Shown: positions 9,170 through 17,801, numbered from the stretch's first letter. The stretch is 64,000 nt of DNA from JBAXTZ01 sp041666525 (GCA_041666525.1 JBAYGT010000008.1:39498-103497); one strand, 5' to 3'. Translations and numbers: made by a program. Notes: generated by a model not told the origin, from the sequence alone.

Positions 9170-10588
9170 ATGTTAAAATTTGGAACCGATGGTTGGCGTG
9201 CAGTTATTGCTGACGAGTTTACTTTTGATAATGTTCGGCTGGTAGCACTTGCAGTTGCAATGTATACTAAAGAAAAAGCGGAATTCTATCAGGAGAAAGG
9301 CTTGGATGGCATTTGCGTAGGTTATGACGCACGGTTTTTGTCCAAAGAATTTGCCGAGCAGGCTGCAGCGGTAATTGCCAGGCAGGGAGTAAAAGTGTGG
9401 TTGAGTGACAGCTTTTGTGCGACGCCGGCGTTTTCCTGGGCAGTAGTTGATAAAAAAGCTGTTGGCGGAGTAGTTATTACCGCCAGTCATAACCCGCCGG
9501 AATATAACGGATTTAAGTTCAAAGCTTGGTACGGTGGTTCAGCTTCTCCGGAAATTATTGACGATATCGAGAAACAGTTACGTTTATTGGAAGCAGAAGC
9601 GGTTGTTGTAAAAAAAACGGTACTTCCCGAGAGCATTGAATATTTTTCACCACAGACAAATTACTTACAGCATATTAGGGAAATGTTAAAGCCGGAAATA
9701 ATCAATAACTATAAGGCTAAAATTGTTTTTGATATGATGCATGGATCGACACAGGGTTTAGCGTCGTTGTTTGCAGCAGAGTACAATTTAAATTTGTCCG
9801 AATTTCGTGGCTTGGTGAATCCAGGTTTTGATGGAGTTAATCCGGAACCGATTGAGCGCTATTTGGGTAAACTTCGCGAAGAAGTGTTGCGGGTGGGCGC
9901 GGATTTTGCACTTGCCACCGATGGTGATGGTGATCGGATTGGCGCAATGAGCAGCGATGGCAGTTTTGTTTCGTCACATCATATTATTGCGTTGTTGGCG
10001 CGCTATTTAATCGAAAGCCGTGGTTGGACGGGCGGCATTGTAAAAACAGTTACAGTATCGGGTTTGTTAGATGCCACAATCGAGAAATTCGAGCGCAGGT
10101 TATATGAAACGCCGGTTGGCTTTAAGTACATTGCTGAGCTGATGAATAGTGATGATGTTTTGATTGGCGGCGAAGAATCAGGTGGTATTGGTATCAAAAA
10201 TTATATACCCGAGCGTGACGGTTTGTTGCTTGGAATGTTGATAATTGAAATGTGTGCTTATTATGAAAAGCCTTTAGGAAAATTGCTAGAAGACTTGATG
10301 AATGAAGTCGGGCACTTTTACTTTCATCGTGAGGATATTCATTTACAGCGGTCACAAATAGAGCTGTTGATGACTGCCTTAGCTACCAAAGCTGATAGCG
10401 TTGACGGTATGAAAGTTTTAAAATATAATACCAGTGATGGTGTAAAACTTTTCCTGGAAAATAGTTCATGGGTGATGGTGCGTGCGTCCGGTACGGAACC
10501 GGTATTGCGTGTTTACGCCGATGCGCCGTCGATGGAAAGGGCTACTGCGCTGGTAAAAAGAATGGTGAGCTATGCCAGAAACTGTTAA
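9170..10588 (+). CDS. Phosphoglucomutase/phosphomannomutase family protein
   Basis: Alpha-D-phosphohexomutase of 472 residues that interconverts hexose 1- and 6-phosphates. The phosphoserine loop TASHNPPEYNG, the metal-binding loop DGDGDR and the sugar-binding EESGG motif are all visible, and a C-terminal RASGTEPVLRVY phosphate-binding segment completes the four domains. Short N-terminus MLKFGTDGWR is typical of the PgcA/ManB-like bacterial group. Followed immediately by galU (17-nt overlap) and then pgi, so it most likely makes glucose 1-phosphate for UDP-glucose; glucosamine or mannose substrates cannot be excluded. Confidence 0.9.
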   Translation: MLKFGTDGWRAVIADEFTFDNVRLVALAVAMYTKEKAEFYQEKGLDGICVGYDARFLSKEFAEQAAAVIARQGVKVWLSDSFCATPAFSWAVVDKKAVGGVVITASHNPPEYNGFKFKAWYGGSASPEIIDDIEKQLRLLEAEAVVVKKTVLPESIEYFSPQTNYLQHIREMLKPEIINNYKAKIVFDMMHGSTQGLASLFAAEYNLNLSEFRGLVNPGFDGVNPEPIERYLGKLREEVLRVGADFALATDGDGDRIGAMSSDGSFVSSHHIIALLARYLIESRGWTGGIVKTVTVSGLLDATIEKFERRLYETPVGFKYIAELMNSDDVLIGGEESGGIGIKNYIPERDGLLLGMLIIEMCAYYEKPLGKLLEDLMNEVGHFYFHREDIHLQRSQIELLMTALATKADSVDGMKVLKYNTSDGVKLFLENSSWVMVRASGTEPVLRVYADAPSMERATALVKRMVSYARNC

Positions 10589-11450
10589 AAAAGTCCGTAA
10601 AGCGGTAATTCCGGCGGCGGGACTTGGTACTCGGTTTTTACCGGCTACCAAGGCGCAGCCCAAAGAAATGCTGCCGATTGTAGACAAACCGGCCATTCAG
10701 TATATTGTTGAGGAAGCGCGTGCGTCCGGTATTGAAGATATTTTGATTATTACCGGTCGTAATAAACGAGCAATTGAAGATCATTTTGACCGCTCGCTGG
10801 AATTAGAGCTGATGCTCAAACGTTCCGGTAAATATGATTTATTGGAAATGGTTAACGAAATATCAGGGATTACTATTCATTTTGTACGACAAAAAGAGCC
10901 AAAGGGGCTTGGGCACGCGATTTTATGTGCTAAAAATTTTGTCGGCAACGAACCGTTCGCGGTACTACTCGGTGATGATATTATTGACAGTCAGGTTCCG
11001 TGTTTGAAACAGCTGATTAATGCTTATGAAGACTTCGGCGGATCGATTCTCGGTTGTCAAGAGGTGCAGGAAGAAAAAGTGTCTAGCTATGGAATAGTAA
11101 AAACTGAGCAGATTAACGAAAAAGTATTCCGAGTGCTGGGGATGGTCGAAAAACCGGCGCTTGAAGATGCGCCGTCGAGACTGGCAGTTCTTGGTCGTTA
11201 TATTATTGAACCGGAAATTTTTAAGTTGCTGGAGCGTACTGAACCGGGGAAGAACGGCGAAATTCAATTAACTGACGCATTACGGATATTGGCGACAAAA
11301 AAAACGATGTATGCGCTGAATTTTGAAGGACGACGCTATGATACCGGTGATAAACAGGGATATCTCGAAGCAATTGTTGATTTTGCCTTGAAACGTCAAG
11401 ATCTGCGCGATGATTTTTTGAAATATATTATGGCTAAAGTTGGAAAATAA
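10572..11450 (+). CDS. galU: UTP-glucose-1-phosphate uridylyltransferase
   Basis: Makes UDP-glucose from UTP and glucose 1-phosphate. The 292-residue protein has the nucleotidyltransferase signature AAGLGTRFLPATKAQPKEML, the VDKPAIQY segment and VEKP further on. The start overlaps the mutase gene by 17 nt, implying translational coupling; the mutase product is its substrate. UDP-glucose would serve envelope polysaccharide or glycolipid synthesis. Confidence 0.95.
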   Translation: MPETVKKVRKAVIPAAGLGTRFLPATKAQPKEMLPIVDKPAIQYIVEEARASGIEDILIITGRNKRAIEDHFDRSLELELMLKRSGKYDLLEMVNEISGITIHFVRQKEPKGLGHAILCAKNFVGNEPFAVLLGDDIIDSQVPCLKQLINAYEDFGGSILGCQEVQEEKVSSYGIVKTEQINEKVFRVLGMVEKPALEDAPSRLAVLGRYIIEPEIFKLLERTEPGKNGEIQLTDALRILATKKTMYALNFEGRRYDTGDKQGYLEAIVDFALKRQDLRDDFLKYIMAKVGK

Positions 11451-11470
11451 AAAAATTTAAGGAGCGACTC

Positions 11471-12922
11471 ATGTCAGAAAACATTTTACGTTTGGAATCA
11501 GGATTTGAACTAAATTATGAAAACATGTTTGGTGCCGATCGCCTGCAACGGCGGGATATTACTTCCAGAAGCGCGAAATTGAAAAAAGCACACAAAGCTA
11601 TCGAAGAAATGCGTGCAACCGGGATTATCCGCGGTCATTTGTCCAAGGACGGCGAACCGGAGAAAGTGTTGTTTTCGCAGTTGCCATACGTTGCAGAAGG
11701 TAATTTGAATTCGCCGGTTGTTATTGAAAAACTTAAAAATTTTGGTGAAGGTCTGCGTTTCAATGTTGATACTGTGGTGTCGTTTGGTATTGGCGGATCA
11801 TATCTTGGCAATAAGGTTTTATTTGATGTTCAATGTGGAGAATTTTGGAACGTAAAGTCTCAAGAATGGCGTAATGGTTACCCGAAATTGTATTTTCACG
11901 GTCAAAACATGGATCCGCGCCGGACTACAGATTTAGTAGAGCGTCTTTTTGTTGAAGCTGAGGAAAAAATCGCAAGCGGTGAAAAATTTAGTCTTTGTCT
12001 GGTCGTTATTTCAAAGTCGGGTGCTACACTGGACACAATGTCTAATTTTATGATAATCTATGATATTTTCAAATCCCGTCCAGAGTTGTGCGACTTGACA
12101 GTGGTAGCTGTCACTGATCCTCGTACTGATAGCGGTGAAACGCTGCTTCATAAACTTGCCGTTGAAGAGGGCTGGGAGACTTTTGCTGTTCCGGATGGCG
12201 TAGGTGGACGCTTCAGCGTATTTTCTGAAGTAGGGTTGATAACTGCAGCTTGCATTGGTTTTGATATTGATGCCTTTTTGGCTGGCGCACTTGCCATGGA
12301 TCAAGCCTGTCAAACCGAAGACGTTTGGCAAAATCCGGCAATGCTAAACGCGATAATGAAGTATGTAGCCGGTGAAAAGTATGGTCGTGACATTGAAGTG
12401 TTCATGCCGTATGCAGATTATCTGAAATCGGTTTCTGAATGGTATATACAACTGTTAGCCGAATCGCTTGGCAAGCGTTTAGACAGAAGCGGTAACGAAG
12501 TTTATTATGGACGTACTCCGATTGTTGCTGTAGGCACTACTGATATGCATGCGCAAACACAGCAACATCAAGACGGTAAGCGTGATAAAATAGTACAATT
12601 TCTCAGAGTGGCAAATTGGAGTTATGACCCGGTTGTACCGGATTGTTTTCCGAATGTTCCCAAACTGCATGAAATAGCTGGCAAAACCCTCAGTCATGCC
12701 TTGGATGCAGCGTTAATGGCAAACGCTCAAGCACTTTCAGGCGACAACCGCATGAATGCTGAGTTTGTGTTACCAGCGATGAATGCGTTTCATCTTGGTG
12801 AATTGTTGTATATGTTAGCGTTGTCGGTAGCTTACGAAGGTGAATTTGCTGATGTCGATGCGTTTGATCAACCTGGTGTAGAAGCTTATAAACGTATTCT
12901 TGGTCCGTTGATGAATAAATAG
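11471..12922 (+). CDS. pgi: Glucose-6-phosphate isomerase
   Basis: Interconverts glucose 6-phosphate and fructose 6-phosphate, linking glycolysis to the mutase and GalU steps encoded just upstream. The 483-residue protein includes FGIGGSYLGNK, the SKSGATLDT phosphate-binding segment, and QQHQDGKRDKIVQF near the active site. GGAGCG precedes the ATG. It is somewhat divergent from the well-known short and long PGI forms but the signatures leave little doubt. It closes a three-gene operon. Confidence 0.93.
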   Translation: MSENILRLESGFELNYENMFGADRLQRRDITSRSAKLKKAHKAIEEMRATGIIRGHLSKDGEPEKVLFSQLPYVAEGNLNSPVVIEKLKNFGEGLRFNVDTVVSFGIGGSYLGNKVLFDVQCGEFWNVKSQEWRNGYPKLYFHGQNMDPRRTTDLVERLFVEAEEKIASGEKFSLCLVVISKSGATLDTMSNFMIIYDIFKSRPELCDLTVVAVTDPRTDSGETLLHKLAVEEGWETFAVPDGVGGRFSVFSEVGLITAACIGFDIDAFLAGALAMDQACQTEDVWQNPAMLNAIMKYVAGEKYGRDIEVFMPYADYLKSVSEWYIQLLAESLGKRLDRSGNEVYYGRTPIVAVGTTDMHAQTQQHQDGKRDKIVQFLRVANWSYDPVVPDCFPNVPKLHEIAGKTLSHALDAALMANAQALSGDNRMNAEFVLPAMNAFHLGELLYMLALSVAYEGEFADVDAFDQPGVEAYKRILGPLMNK

Positions 12923-12923
12923 G

Positions 12924-12974
12924 GGTTGCTGAAAAGTGCAACCTAATAAACAGCCCCCAGGTGATGGGGGCTGT
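12924..12974 (+). other. Two consecutive hairpins after pgi
   Basis: The first hairpin (12924-12943) has a 6-bp stem GGTTGC/GCAACC. The second (12950-12974) has a 9-bp GC-rich stem ACAGCCCCC/GGGGGCTGT with a 7-nt loop. No U-tract follows the second, so it is not a textbook intrinsic terminator; it may be a weak terminator, an mRNA 3'-end protector, or an element in the recD2 leader, whose GAGGG ribosome-binding site starts 7 nt later. Confidence 0.5.
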
Positions 12975-12988
12975 TGCTATGAGGGAAT

Positions 12989-15139
12989 ATGTTGGATGTA
13001 GTTGGCACGGTAACAAGTGTGGTGTTTGAAAACGAGAAGCGCAGTTATACCGTTTTTCGTTTGGCGGCTGAAGATAAGACGGGTACGCTGAATGTAACTG
13101 TGAATTCTTTTGCACCTATGATTGGTGAAATGGTGACGGTCAGTGGTGAATGGGTTACGCACCGACGCTATGGTAAGCAATTTGCCGGAGTACAATGGCG
13201 GCCAAATGATAAGCGGATAATGGATAACATCGCGTTGTTTTTGGAACAACGCGTAGGCGGTATCGGACCGAAACTGGTAGCACGAATAACTGCAAAGTTC
13301 GGTGAAAAATTGTATGAAGTTTTGCGTTGCAATCCGGAAGCGCTAGCAACTATTCGTGGAGTTAGTTTAGGAAAGGCGCGCGAGATCGGTCAACTTTTTA
13401 TTGAGCATAATGAAATTCGCGAAATCAAGGGGTTTCTTGAAGACTACGGCATTTCTGGAAGTTTTGCACCTCGTATTGCAACTTTTTATGGGGCGGCGGC
13501 AATTGAGATAATACGTGATAATCCATATCGACTATGTGAAGATTTTGATGATATTAATTTCAAAATTGCCGATGAGATTGCGAAAAAATCCGGGTTGGAT
13601 GCTGGTTGTAAATTGCGGATGCGTTCCGGAATTATTTATTCGTTGTTGCAGACACTGCGCGAGGGTCATTGTTGTTATCCACGTGAAGTGGTAATACAAT
13701 CGGCGCATAAACATCTGTTGATTTCAAACAGTGAAATTGATGAAGAAATTGTTGCCATGCTGAAAGATGGTGAACTCATTGCCGAAGAGGAGCATGGGTT
13801 TGAGTTGCTATTTTTGCCGTTTATGTATCATCTTGAAAATATGGCGGCAGTCGCTTTATATGACATTAATGCTCAAGCTGAGGTGTTTTCCGAGAAGGAA
13901 ATTGGGCGGCTTGTGGAGTTGATTGAGACTATAAGCCATATTAAGTTAGCAAGTATGCAAAAACAAGCGATAGTTTCCGTGCTGACCGAAGGCGTGACAA
14001 TAGTTACCGGAGGACCTGGTACAGGCAAGACAACAATAATTCGCTGTATGCGTGAATTGTTTGAGCATTGCGGTCTGCATGTTGTTTTAGCTGCACCAAC
14101 CGGGCGGGCGGCTCGGCGGCTGACTGATGCTAGCGGCGGAGTTGCTACAACTGTTCATCGGCTGTTAGAGGCGCAGAGCGGGGATGCCGATGAAAAATTC
14201 TTGAAAAATGAGTTTAACCGGTTAGACGGAGACGTATTTATTATCGATGAAACTTCGATGATGGATATAAATTTATTTTTTCACCTTTTACAGGCTTTGC
14301 CCGAAGGGGCGCGGTTGGTATTAGTTGGTGACACTGACCAGTTGCCATCAGTTGGCGCAGGATTGGTATTGAAAGATCTGATAAAATCTCGTTGTATTCC
14401 TGCAGTGCAATTAGAAGAAATATTTCGTCAAGCAGCAGATAGTGGAATTGTCCATAATTCACATCGAATAAGAAAAGGGATTCTTCCTGAAACTGATAAA
14501 TTTAATGATTTCGACTTTCTTGAAGTTGATAATTCCGTTGCCATTGCTGAAAAAATTGTCGAATTGTATTTACAACTGTCAATAGAAGGGTTTGATGTTA
14601 TTAATGATATTCAAGTACTTTCGCCCATGTATCGAGCGGAATGCGGCGTGGAGAATTTGAACAAGTTATTACAAAAACGTTTAAATCATTGCGGTGAATC
14701 AGTGAAAATCAGTGGTGAAACCACTATTTTTCGTATCGGCGATAAGGTGATGCAGACGAAAAATAATTATGAAAAAGGTATTTACAATGGTGATATTGGA
14801 ATTGTAAAATTGTATGGTGACAATGGAATGGTCGTCGAATTTTATGGTAACAGTGTTTTGGTTGAAATTGAAGGTCTTCGTGATATTCAACTTGCTTATG
14901 CGATAACGGTTCATAAGAGCCAAGGGAGCGAATATCTGGTAGTACTGTTAGTGTTGTGCAGAGAGCACGCTGCGTTACTTAGTCGGACGATTCTCTATAC
15001 TGCAGTAACCAGGGCAAAACACAGATTAATTGTTATTGGCAGCAAAGCTGCATTAAATCGAGCTGTCGAGAATGAGCGCAGCAGTCGACGCTGGACGACA
15101 TTTGAGACAAAATTAAGGCGACTAGGAGATGAAAATTGA
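12989..15139 (+). CDS. recD2: RecD2 family 5'-3' DNA helicase
   Basis: Superfamily 1B helicase of 716 residues, the RecBC-independent RecD2 type typical of Firmicutes. It has the N-terminal OB and helix-hairpin-helix region (VGGIGPKLVARI, IRGVSLGKA), Walker A GGPGTGKTT near residue 341-349, Walker B IIDETSMMD, the GDTDQLPSVGAG motif III region, and a C-terminal UvrD-like part with AYAITVHKSQGSE and YTAVTRAK. Likely acts in DNA repair and replication-fork processing. comF overlaps its stop by 4 nt. Confidence 0.95.
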   Translation: MLDVVGTVTSVVFENEKRSYTVFRLAAEDKTGTLNVTVNSFAPMIGEMVTVSGEWVTHRRYGKQFAGVQWRPNDKRIMDNIALFLEQRVGGIGPKLVARITAKFGEKLYEVLRCNPEALATIRGVSLGKAREIGQLFIEHNEIREIKGFLEDYGISGSFAPRIATFYGAAAIEIIRDNPYRLCEDFDDINFKIADEIAKKSGLDAGCKLRMRSGIIYSLLQTLREGHCCYPREVVIQSAHKHLLISNSEIDEEIVAMLKDGELIAEEEHGFELLFLPFMYHLENMAAVALYDINAQAEVFSEKEIGRLVELIETISHIKLASMQKQAIVSVLTEGVTIVTGGPGTGKTTIIRCMRELFEHCGLHVVLAAPTGRAARRLTDASGGVATTVHRLLEAQSGDADEKFLKNEFNRLDGDVFIIDETSMMDINLFFHLLQALPEGARLVLVGDTDQLPSVGAGLVLKDLIKSRCIPAVQLEEIFRQAADSGIVHNSHRIRKGILPETDKFNDFDFLEVDNSVAIAEKIVELYLQLSIEGFDVINDIQVLSPMYRAECGVENLNKLLQKRLNHCGESVKISGETTIFRIGDKVMQTKNNYEKGIYNGDIGIVKLYGDNGMVVEFYGNSVLVEIEGLRDIQLAYAITVHKSQGSEYLVVLLVLCREHAALLSRTILYTAVTRAKHRLIVIGSKAALNRAVENERSSRRWTTFETKLRRLGDEN

Positions 15140-15795
15140 AAGACACGTTTGCAAAGTTGATCCAGGAAATTAGAGGTATTATATATCCCAATAATTGTCC
15201 AGGCTGCGGCAGAAGAGTAGATGCGATGGTTTTTTGCAACCGCTGCAAACCAGCTGTTCAAAAACGCGAAGCGGATGTGTCATCACATCGATTTAAGTAT
15301 TTGGATGGTGTGATATATTTGTGCTCCTACGCCGGAGCGTTGAGAAAAACTTTGAAGTCGATAAAATACAACCAAAAAATTAAGCAATCTGAGGCATTAC
15401 GTGAATTGTTGCCACCGATTACCGAACTATTTCCGAACGAACATTTTGATATGGTGGTTCCGGTGCCGCTACACAAAAAACGTTATCGTGAACGCGGATA
15501 TAACCAAAGTGAATTGATTTTTCGAATGTGGGCAAAAAATAACGGCGTTCCTTGGGTGGATCTATTGACGCGAACCAAGGGTACGGCGCCACAATGGCAA
15601 TTGTTACAGCAAGCGCGCCGAGAAAATGTCCGAGGTGTTTTCTACGTTGGACAACCATCGGTTGTAGCAGGAACAAAAATATTATTGGTTGATGATATAT
15701 TTACCAGTGGAGCGACGTTGGAAGAGTGTGCGAAATCATTAAAAAAATCCGGAGCCGCAATAGTAAGATCATTGACATTGGCGCACGGAAGATAA
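15136..15795 (+). CDS. ComF family phosphoribosyltransferase-like protein
   Basis: ComFC/GntX-type protein of 219 residues, known from DNA uptake in naturally competent bacteria. An N-terminal zinc-ribbon region holds CPGCGRR and CNRC, and the PRPP-binding motif LLVDDIFTSGAT is near the C-terminus, followed by LTLAHGR. The start is TTG, overlapping the recD2 stop by 4 nt, with AGGAG 6 nt upstream. Pairing with recD2 is common in this group; other competence genes are not in the window, so competence is not shown. Transcription ends at the hairpin that begins 2 nt after the stop codon. Confidence 0.9.
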   Translation: MKDTFAKLIQEIRGIIYPNNCPGCGRRVDAMVFCNRCKPAVQKREADVSSHRFKYLDGVIYLCSYAGALRKTLKSIKYNQKIKQSEALRELLPPITELFPNEHFDMVVPVPLHKKRYRERGYNQSELIFRMWAKNNGVPWVDLLTRTKGTAPQWQLLQQARRENVRGVFYVGQPSVVAGTKILLVDDIFTSGATLEECAKSLKKSGAAIVRSLTLAHGR

Positions 15796-15796
15796 A

Positions 15797-15837
15797 AAAA
15801 CAATAAGCGACAGCGTTTTGCTGTCGCTTATTGTTTT
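15797..15837. terminator. Perfect bidirectional terminator between comF and HD-GYP gene
   Basis: An 18-bp perfect inverted repeat (15797-15814 with 15820-15837) encloses a 5-nt loop GTTTT. The arms start with AAAA and end with TTTT, giving a U-tract in both directions. The stop codon of the convergent minus-strand gene lies inside the right arm (15828-15830), so the stem encodes the last residues GKQ of that protein. Confidence 0.92.
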
Positions 15838-16433
15838 CCTAATATTGATACAAATATCTTGACTATGGCTGGATCAAACAGTGTTCCGGAGAGGTTGGAT
15901 AATTCGATTATCGCATCTTTTTTGGTCTTGCTCCAGTTCTGGACACAGGGATTAATGAAATGATCGAAAAAATTTGCTACTGCTATAATCCGTGCACCTA
16001 GCGGAATGTTTAGTCCTTTAAGACGTTTTGGATAACCGCCGCCATTCCATTGCTCGTGATGATGTTTGATGAACGGGATTATTGTTTGACAGGCGGCGAT
16101 ATTTTCTAACATCGCGCAGCCAGAACGGCAATGATTTTTATAGGTAGACAGCTCGCGCGTTGAAAGATAGGGTGCTTTATAAAGAACAGAGTTTGGGATT
16201 GCCAACTGACCAATATCGTGTAATAACGCTGCAAAGTTGATGTTGTTGATTTCTTCGGAGGGAAGTTTCATTCTTGTAGCAATTCCAACTGCGTAGTTAG
16301 CGGTCTGGTGAGCGTGCAAGTATAGACTGGCATTTTTTTCTTTCATTAGTACCAAATAAGCATTGCAAACTGATGCAAGTTTTTCCAAACCACCGTCATA
16401 TTCGGTTAGTTTGTGAATTGATGGCATATACAT
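15828..16433 (-). CDS. HD-GYP type phosphohydrolase
   Basis: Stand-alone cytoplasmic HD-GYP domain of 201 residues, the family that hydrolyses cyclic di-GMP to GMP or pGpG. The metal-binding HD is in LLHDIGQ (H72, D73), and the GYP region reads HHHEQWNGGGYP (124-135) followed by IPLGARIIAVANFFDH. The canonical HDIGK and VADxxDA are altered here (HDIGQ, VANFFDH), so full activity is uncertain. ATG 16433 is preceded by AAGGTGG; readings from 16550 would start before the promoter at 16465-16493. No sensor or receiver domain is attached. Confidence 0.82.
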   Translation of the reverse strand: MYMPSIHKLTEYDGGLEKLASVCNAYLVLMKEKNASLYLHAHQTANYAVGIATRMKLPSEEINNINFAALLHDIGQLAIPNSVLYKAPYLSTRELSTYKNHCRSGCAMLENIAACQTIIPFIKHHHEQWNGGGYPKRLKGLNIPLGARIIAVANFFDHFINPCVQNWSKTKKDAIIELSNLSGTLFDPAIVKIFVSILGKQ

Positions 16434-16464
16434 CAAAATTCCACCTTCAGAGTCGTTTTTGATA

Positions 16465-16493
16465 ATGATAAGACATTTGAAAAATAATTGCAA
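16465..16493 (-). promoter_or_regulatory. Promoter of the HD-GYP gene
   Basis: On the minus strand TTGCAA (16493-16488) and TATCAT (16470-16465) are 17 bp apart, about 30 nt before the chosen ATG. This supports the shorter start for the gene. Confidence 0.6.
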
Positions 16494-16595
16494 TTTAAAA
16501 CATAAGCTGGAAAAATAATATTCGTGTTGAAAAACATTTGGCAAAAACATTATTTCCTTTCCTTAATAGATTTGTTTATGAATCAAAAAAATTCC

Positions 16596-16624
16596 TTGCA
16601 TTTTTTTATTTTCTAACATATAAT
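16596..16624 (+). promoter_or_regulatory. Strong sigma-A promoter for the structured RNA
   Basis: TTGCAT (16596-16601) and a consensus TATAAT (16619-16624) are separated by 17 bp, predicting a start near 16631. It lies in a non-coding stretch, with no open reading frame of note before 16938. Confidence 0.78.
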
Positions 16625-16630
16625 ACCGCT

Positions 16631-16912
16631 AAGCTTATATTTGGGTCTGTGGTTGCAAGCCGATGCCAGTCGCAGGCGAAACGGCCCACGTAAGCAATCA
16701 AATAGATTGTGAGCATGGTGCGGCTTTGGGGTAAGTCCTGCCGCTTTTTGGTTGATGGATTCGATTTTATAGTGCCGGAGATATCCCGAACACTGTTTAC
16801 CCGAAACTGCAAACTGAAATGCGAGAGAGAGAGTAGTGGGGACCTTCGGGTTATGAGCGAATTTTCCAGCAGGCGAGTGTGGGGTCAAAGACCAGGTCAG
16901 CCAAATATTAGT
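16631..16912 (+). ncRNA. Large structured RNA, possibly raiA-type
   Basis: A 387-nt gene-free stretch between two divergent genes holds a promoter and then about 280 nt rich in complementary segments. Visible pairings are: an outer closing helix ATATTTGG (from about 16637) with CCAAATAT (about 16901); GCC/GGC inside CCG/CGG (16660-16683); CAATC-AAATA-GATTG flanked by CAC/GTG; GCGGC/GCCGC around 16729-16744; ACCCGAA with TTCGGGT (16799-16852) enclosing ACTGC/GTAGT; and GGTC-AAA-GACC near 16884. It does not resemble tmRNA, RNase P RNA or SRP RNA. The position downstream of comF and upstream of a zinc-ribbon gene, in a Firmicute, suggests the raiA RNA class; this identity is inference. Ends are approximate. 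Confidence 0.6.
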
Positions 16913-16937
16913 GAATATCAAATAATCGAGGTATAAC

Positions 16938-17213
16938 ATGGAATTCGAAGACAAAACATTACAATGCAAAGAGTGTGGCTGTGAATTTATTTTCACTGCT
17001 GGCGAACAAGCTTTCTACAAAGAAAAAGGATTAGAGAACGAACCGCAAAGATGTAAAGACTGCCGCGTTTCGAAAAAGCAAGCTCGTCAATCAGCTCGCG
17101 AGATGCACGACGTAGTTTGTGCCGAGTGTGGAGTTGAGTGCCAAGTGCCGTTTCAACCGCGCAGTGATAAACCGGTATATTGCAGCAATTGTTTCCAAAA
17201 TAAAGCCCGCTAG
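16938..17213 (+). CDS. Double zinc-ribbon protein
   Basis: Small cytoplasmic protein of 91 residues with four CxxC pairs: C10/C13, C39/C42, C61/C64 and C82/C85. They form two treble-clef-like zinc ribbons, the second with exactly 17 residues between pairs (the CxxC-x17-CxxC type). The middle is basic (KKQARQSAR), fitting a nucleic-acid or ribosome contact, but no function is established for the family. It starts with CGAGG upstream and lies about 25 nt after the structured RNA, so both may share one transcript, ended by the terminator at 17229. Confidence 0.82.
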   Translation: MEFEDKTLQCKECGCEFIFTAGEQAFYKEKGLENEPQRCKDCRVSKKQARQSAREMHDVVCAECGVECQVPFQPRSDKPVYCSNCFQNKAR

Positions 17214-17228
17214 GTTTTTGCGACTTTT

Positions 17229-17260
17229 ATCCTGTGGTATTTTTGCCACAGGATTTTTTT
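17229..17260 (+). terminator. Intrinsic terminator after zinc-ribbon gene
   Basis: A 9-bp perfect stem ATCCTGTGG/CCACAGGAT with an 8-nt loop is followed by a run of six or more T. It closes the RNA plus zinc-ribbon unit. Confidence 0.92.
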
Positions 17261-17351
17261 ATGTGCTGAATGTAAAGGATTTATAAGAGTTGGTTACCCA
17301 TACGATATTTTTGCGAACTCTGAAATATTATGTGTTTTGCCGGAAGAGTTT

Positions 17352-17360
17352 TGATATAAT
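17352..17360 (+). promoter_or_regulatory. Extended -10 promoter for dCMP deaminase
   Basis: TGATATAAT is a consensus extended -10 element 21 nt before the ATG; no good -35 is seen at standard spacing. The AGGAGGT ribosome-binding site lies between it and the start. Confidence 0.5.
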
Positions 17361-17381
17361 ATTCCTGTGGCAGGAGGTAAT

Positions 17382-17801
17382 ATGCGCAAATCGTGGGATG
17401 AATATTATTTAGGAATTGCATTTCAAGTTGCGGAGCGGAGTACCTGTAGTCGGCGTGCAGTCGGCGCGGTTGTTGTTAAAGACCGCAGAATAAAAGGCAC
17501 CGGCTATAACGGCAGCCCATCTGGTTTGCCGCATTGCATTGACGAAGGCTGTTATATGGTGGATGGCCATTGCCTGCGTTGTATACATGCTGAACCGAAT
17601 GCTCTGTTGGAATGTTCGCCTGACGAGCGGGTGGGGGCAACCTTGTATTGTACCGATCGTCCTTGTCCGGAATGTCAAAAACTGATAATCACTTGCGGAA
17701 TTAAGCGAATTGTGTTTGCGCGAGACTATAGTCCGCATATCGATTGGTTCGAATATGTTGACAGTATCGAAGTAATAAATATGGGTGGCACTAATGCTTA
17801 G
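17382..17801 (+). CDS. dCMP deaminase (ComEB family)
   Basis: Zinc enzyme of 139 residues that deaminates dCMP to dUMP, feeding dTMP synthesis. The zinc site is HAE (69-71) plus PCPEC with C95 and C98; an additional upstream cysteine/histidine cluster (LPHCIDEGC, HCLRC) is typical of the ComEB/late-competence subgroup. ATG 17382 behind AGGAGGT is preferred over a GTG 15 nt upstream. It overlaps the MazG-like gene by 8 nt, so two nucleotide-pool enzymes are coupled. Confidence 0.93.
   Translation: MRKSWDEYYLGIAFQVAERSTCSRRAVGAVVVKDRRIKGTGYNGSPSGLPHCIDEGCYMVDGHCLRCIHAEPNALLECSPDERVGATLYCTDRPCPECQKLIITCGIKRIVFARDYSPHIDWFEYVDSIEVINMGGTNA

Noticed and set aside
16631..16912. tmRNA, RNase P RNA, SRP RNA or a known riboswitch
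   Set aside because: No tRNA-like ends, no RNase P core motifs and no SRP tetraloop region are seen; the sequence also lacks recognisable aptamer cores and a terminator before the gene.
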